Shown here: positions 7,587 to 7,639 of the stretch, in pieces | Position numbering within the stretch: position 1 is the first letter of the stretch | Layout: the number at the start of each line of letters is the position of its first letter | Assembly (NCBI GenBank): GCA_900770875.1 | Contig: CAAGLV010000030.1 | Location: 1-7,639, forward strand | DNA from: Flavobacteriales bacterium | GTDB lineage: Bacteria; Bacteroidota; Bacteroidia; Flavobacteriales; Weeksellaceae | Direction: 5' to 3' | DNA: 7,639 nucleotides | The notes under the pieces: model-generated | Database searches by the model: none | The model's input: the letters and a program-made list of their open reading frames with translations, nothing else | What the model was told of the DNA's origin: nothing | Program-made: the position numbers and the translations under genes

Positions 7587-7639
7587 AAAGTGGACATCTA
7601 AGACCTGAAATTTAAAGTAGTGTTTTAAAAATCATTAAC
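7587..7639. mobile_element. Possible terminal fragment of an insertion sequence
   Basis: The last 53 bases do not continue the beta-rich protein in any convincing way and begin where it loses sense. The motif AAAAGTGGACAT at the junction resembles the outer ends of some IS elements, but I cannot name a family. No transposase, second inverted repeat or target duplication is visible, because the sequence stops here. Confidence 0.2.

Noticed and set aside
1..7639. CRISPR array, tRNA, riboswitch or tandem repeat
   Set aside because: No regularly spaced repeats, cloverleaf-like sequences or long structured leaders were seen on either strand by eye.

Overview
The window is about one-third GC. It has Bacteroidota-type promoter octamers (TATTTTTG), lacks strong Shine-Dalgarno sites, and encodes proteins with a Flavobacteriia flavour. 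I infer a Flavobacteriales genome of the Weeksellaceae/Empedobacter kind; the genus is a guess. No replication, phage, CRISPR, tRNA or rRNA feature is visible. The layout is compact: no gap between genes exceeds about 115 bases.

Left part (1-5178, + strand): one very large gene for a bacterial alpha-2-macroglobulin (A2M) family protein. It is already open at base 1, so its N-terminus, including any signal peptide, lies outside the window. It carries the macroglobulin (MG) domains, a variable bait-like segment that includes a short TonB-plug-like stretch, an intact CAEQ thioester motif in an alpha/alpha toroid, and a C-terminal MG10-like domain. A strong intrinsic terminator follows directly.

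Middle (5261-6529, + strand): a secreted nucleotide pyrophosphatase/phosphodiesterase (ENPP family, alkaline phosphatase superfamily) with a clear signal peptide and every expected metal ligand and nucleophile. It has its own terminator. Next (6641-7078, + strand) is a small Gre-like protein with an N-terminal coiled coil and a GreA/GreB C-terminal domain. It retains a G-D-x-x-E motif that matches the catalytic acidic tip of GreA. It has its own promoter candidate and ends inside a 19-bp perfect hairpin.

Right end (7134-7586, - strand): a convergent, unrecognised, beta-rich protein with no credible start. Together with an unrelated-looking final stretch of about 50 bases, this suggests a gene truncated by a mobile element whose body lies beyond the window.

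The first two genes both act in the envelope or periplasm (protease trapping; phosphodiester hydrolysis) but are separated by a terminator. The Gre-like gene is a cytoplasmic transcription factor candidate, also separately terminated. I see three single-gene units rather than an operon. I found no strong evidence for a wholly new system. The best second looks are the plug-like insert in the A2M protein, the divergent Gre paralogue, the hairpin across its stop codon, and the broken gene at the right edge.
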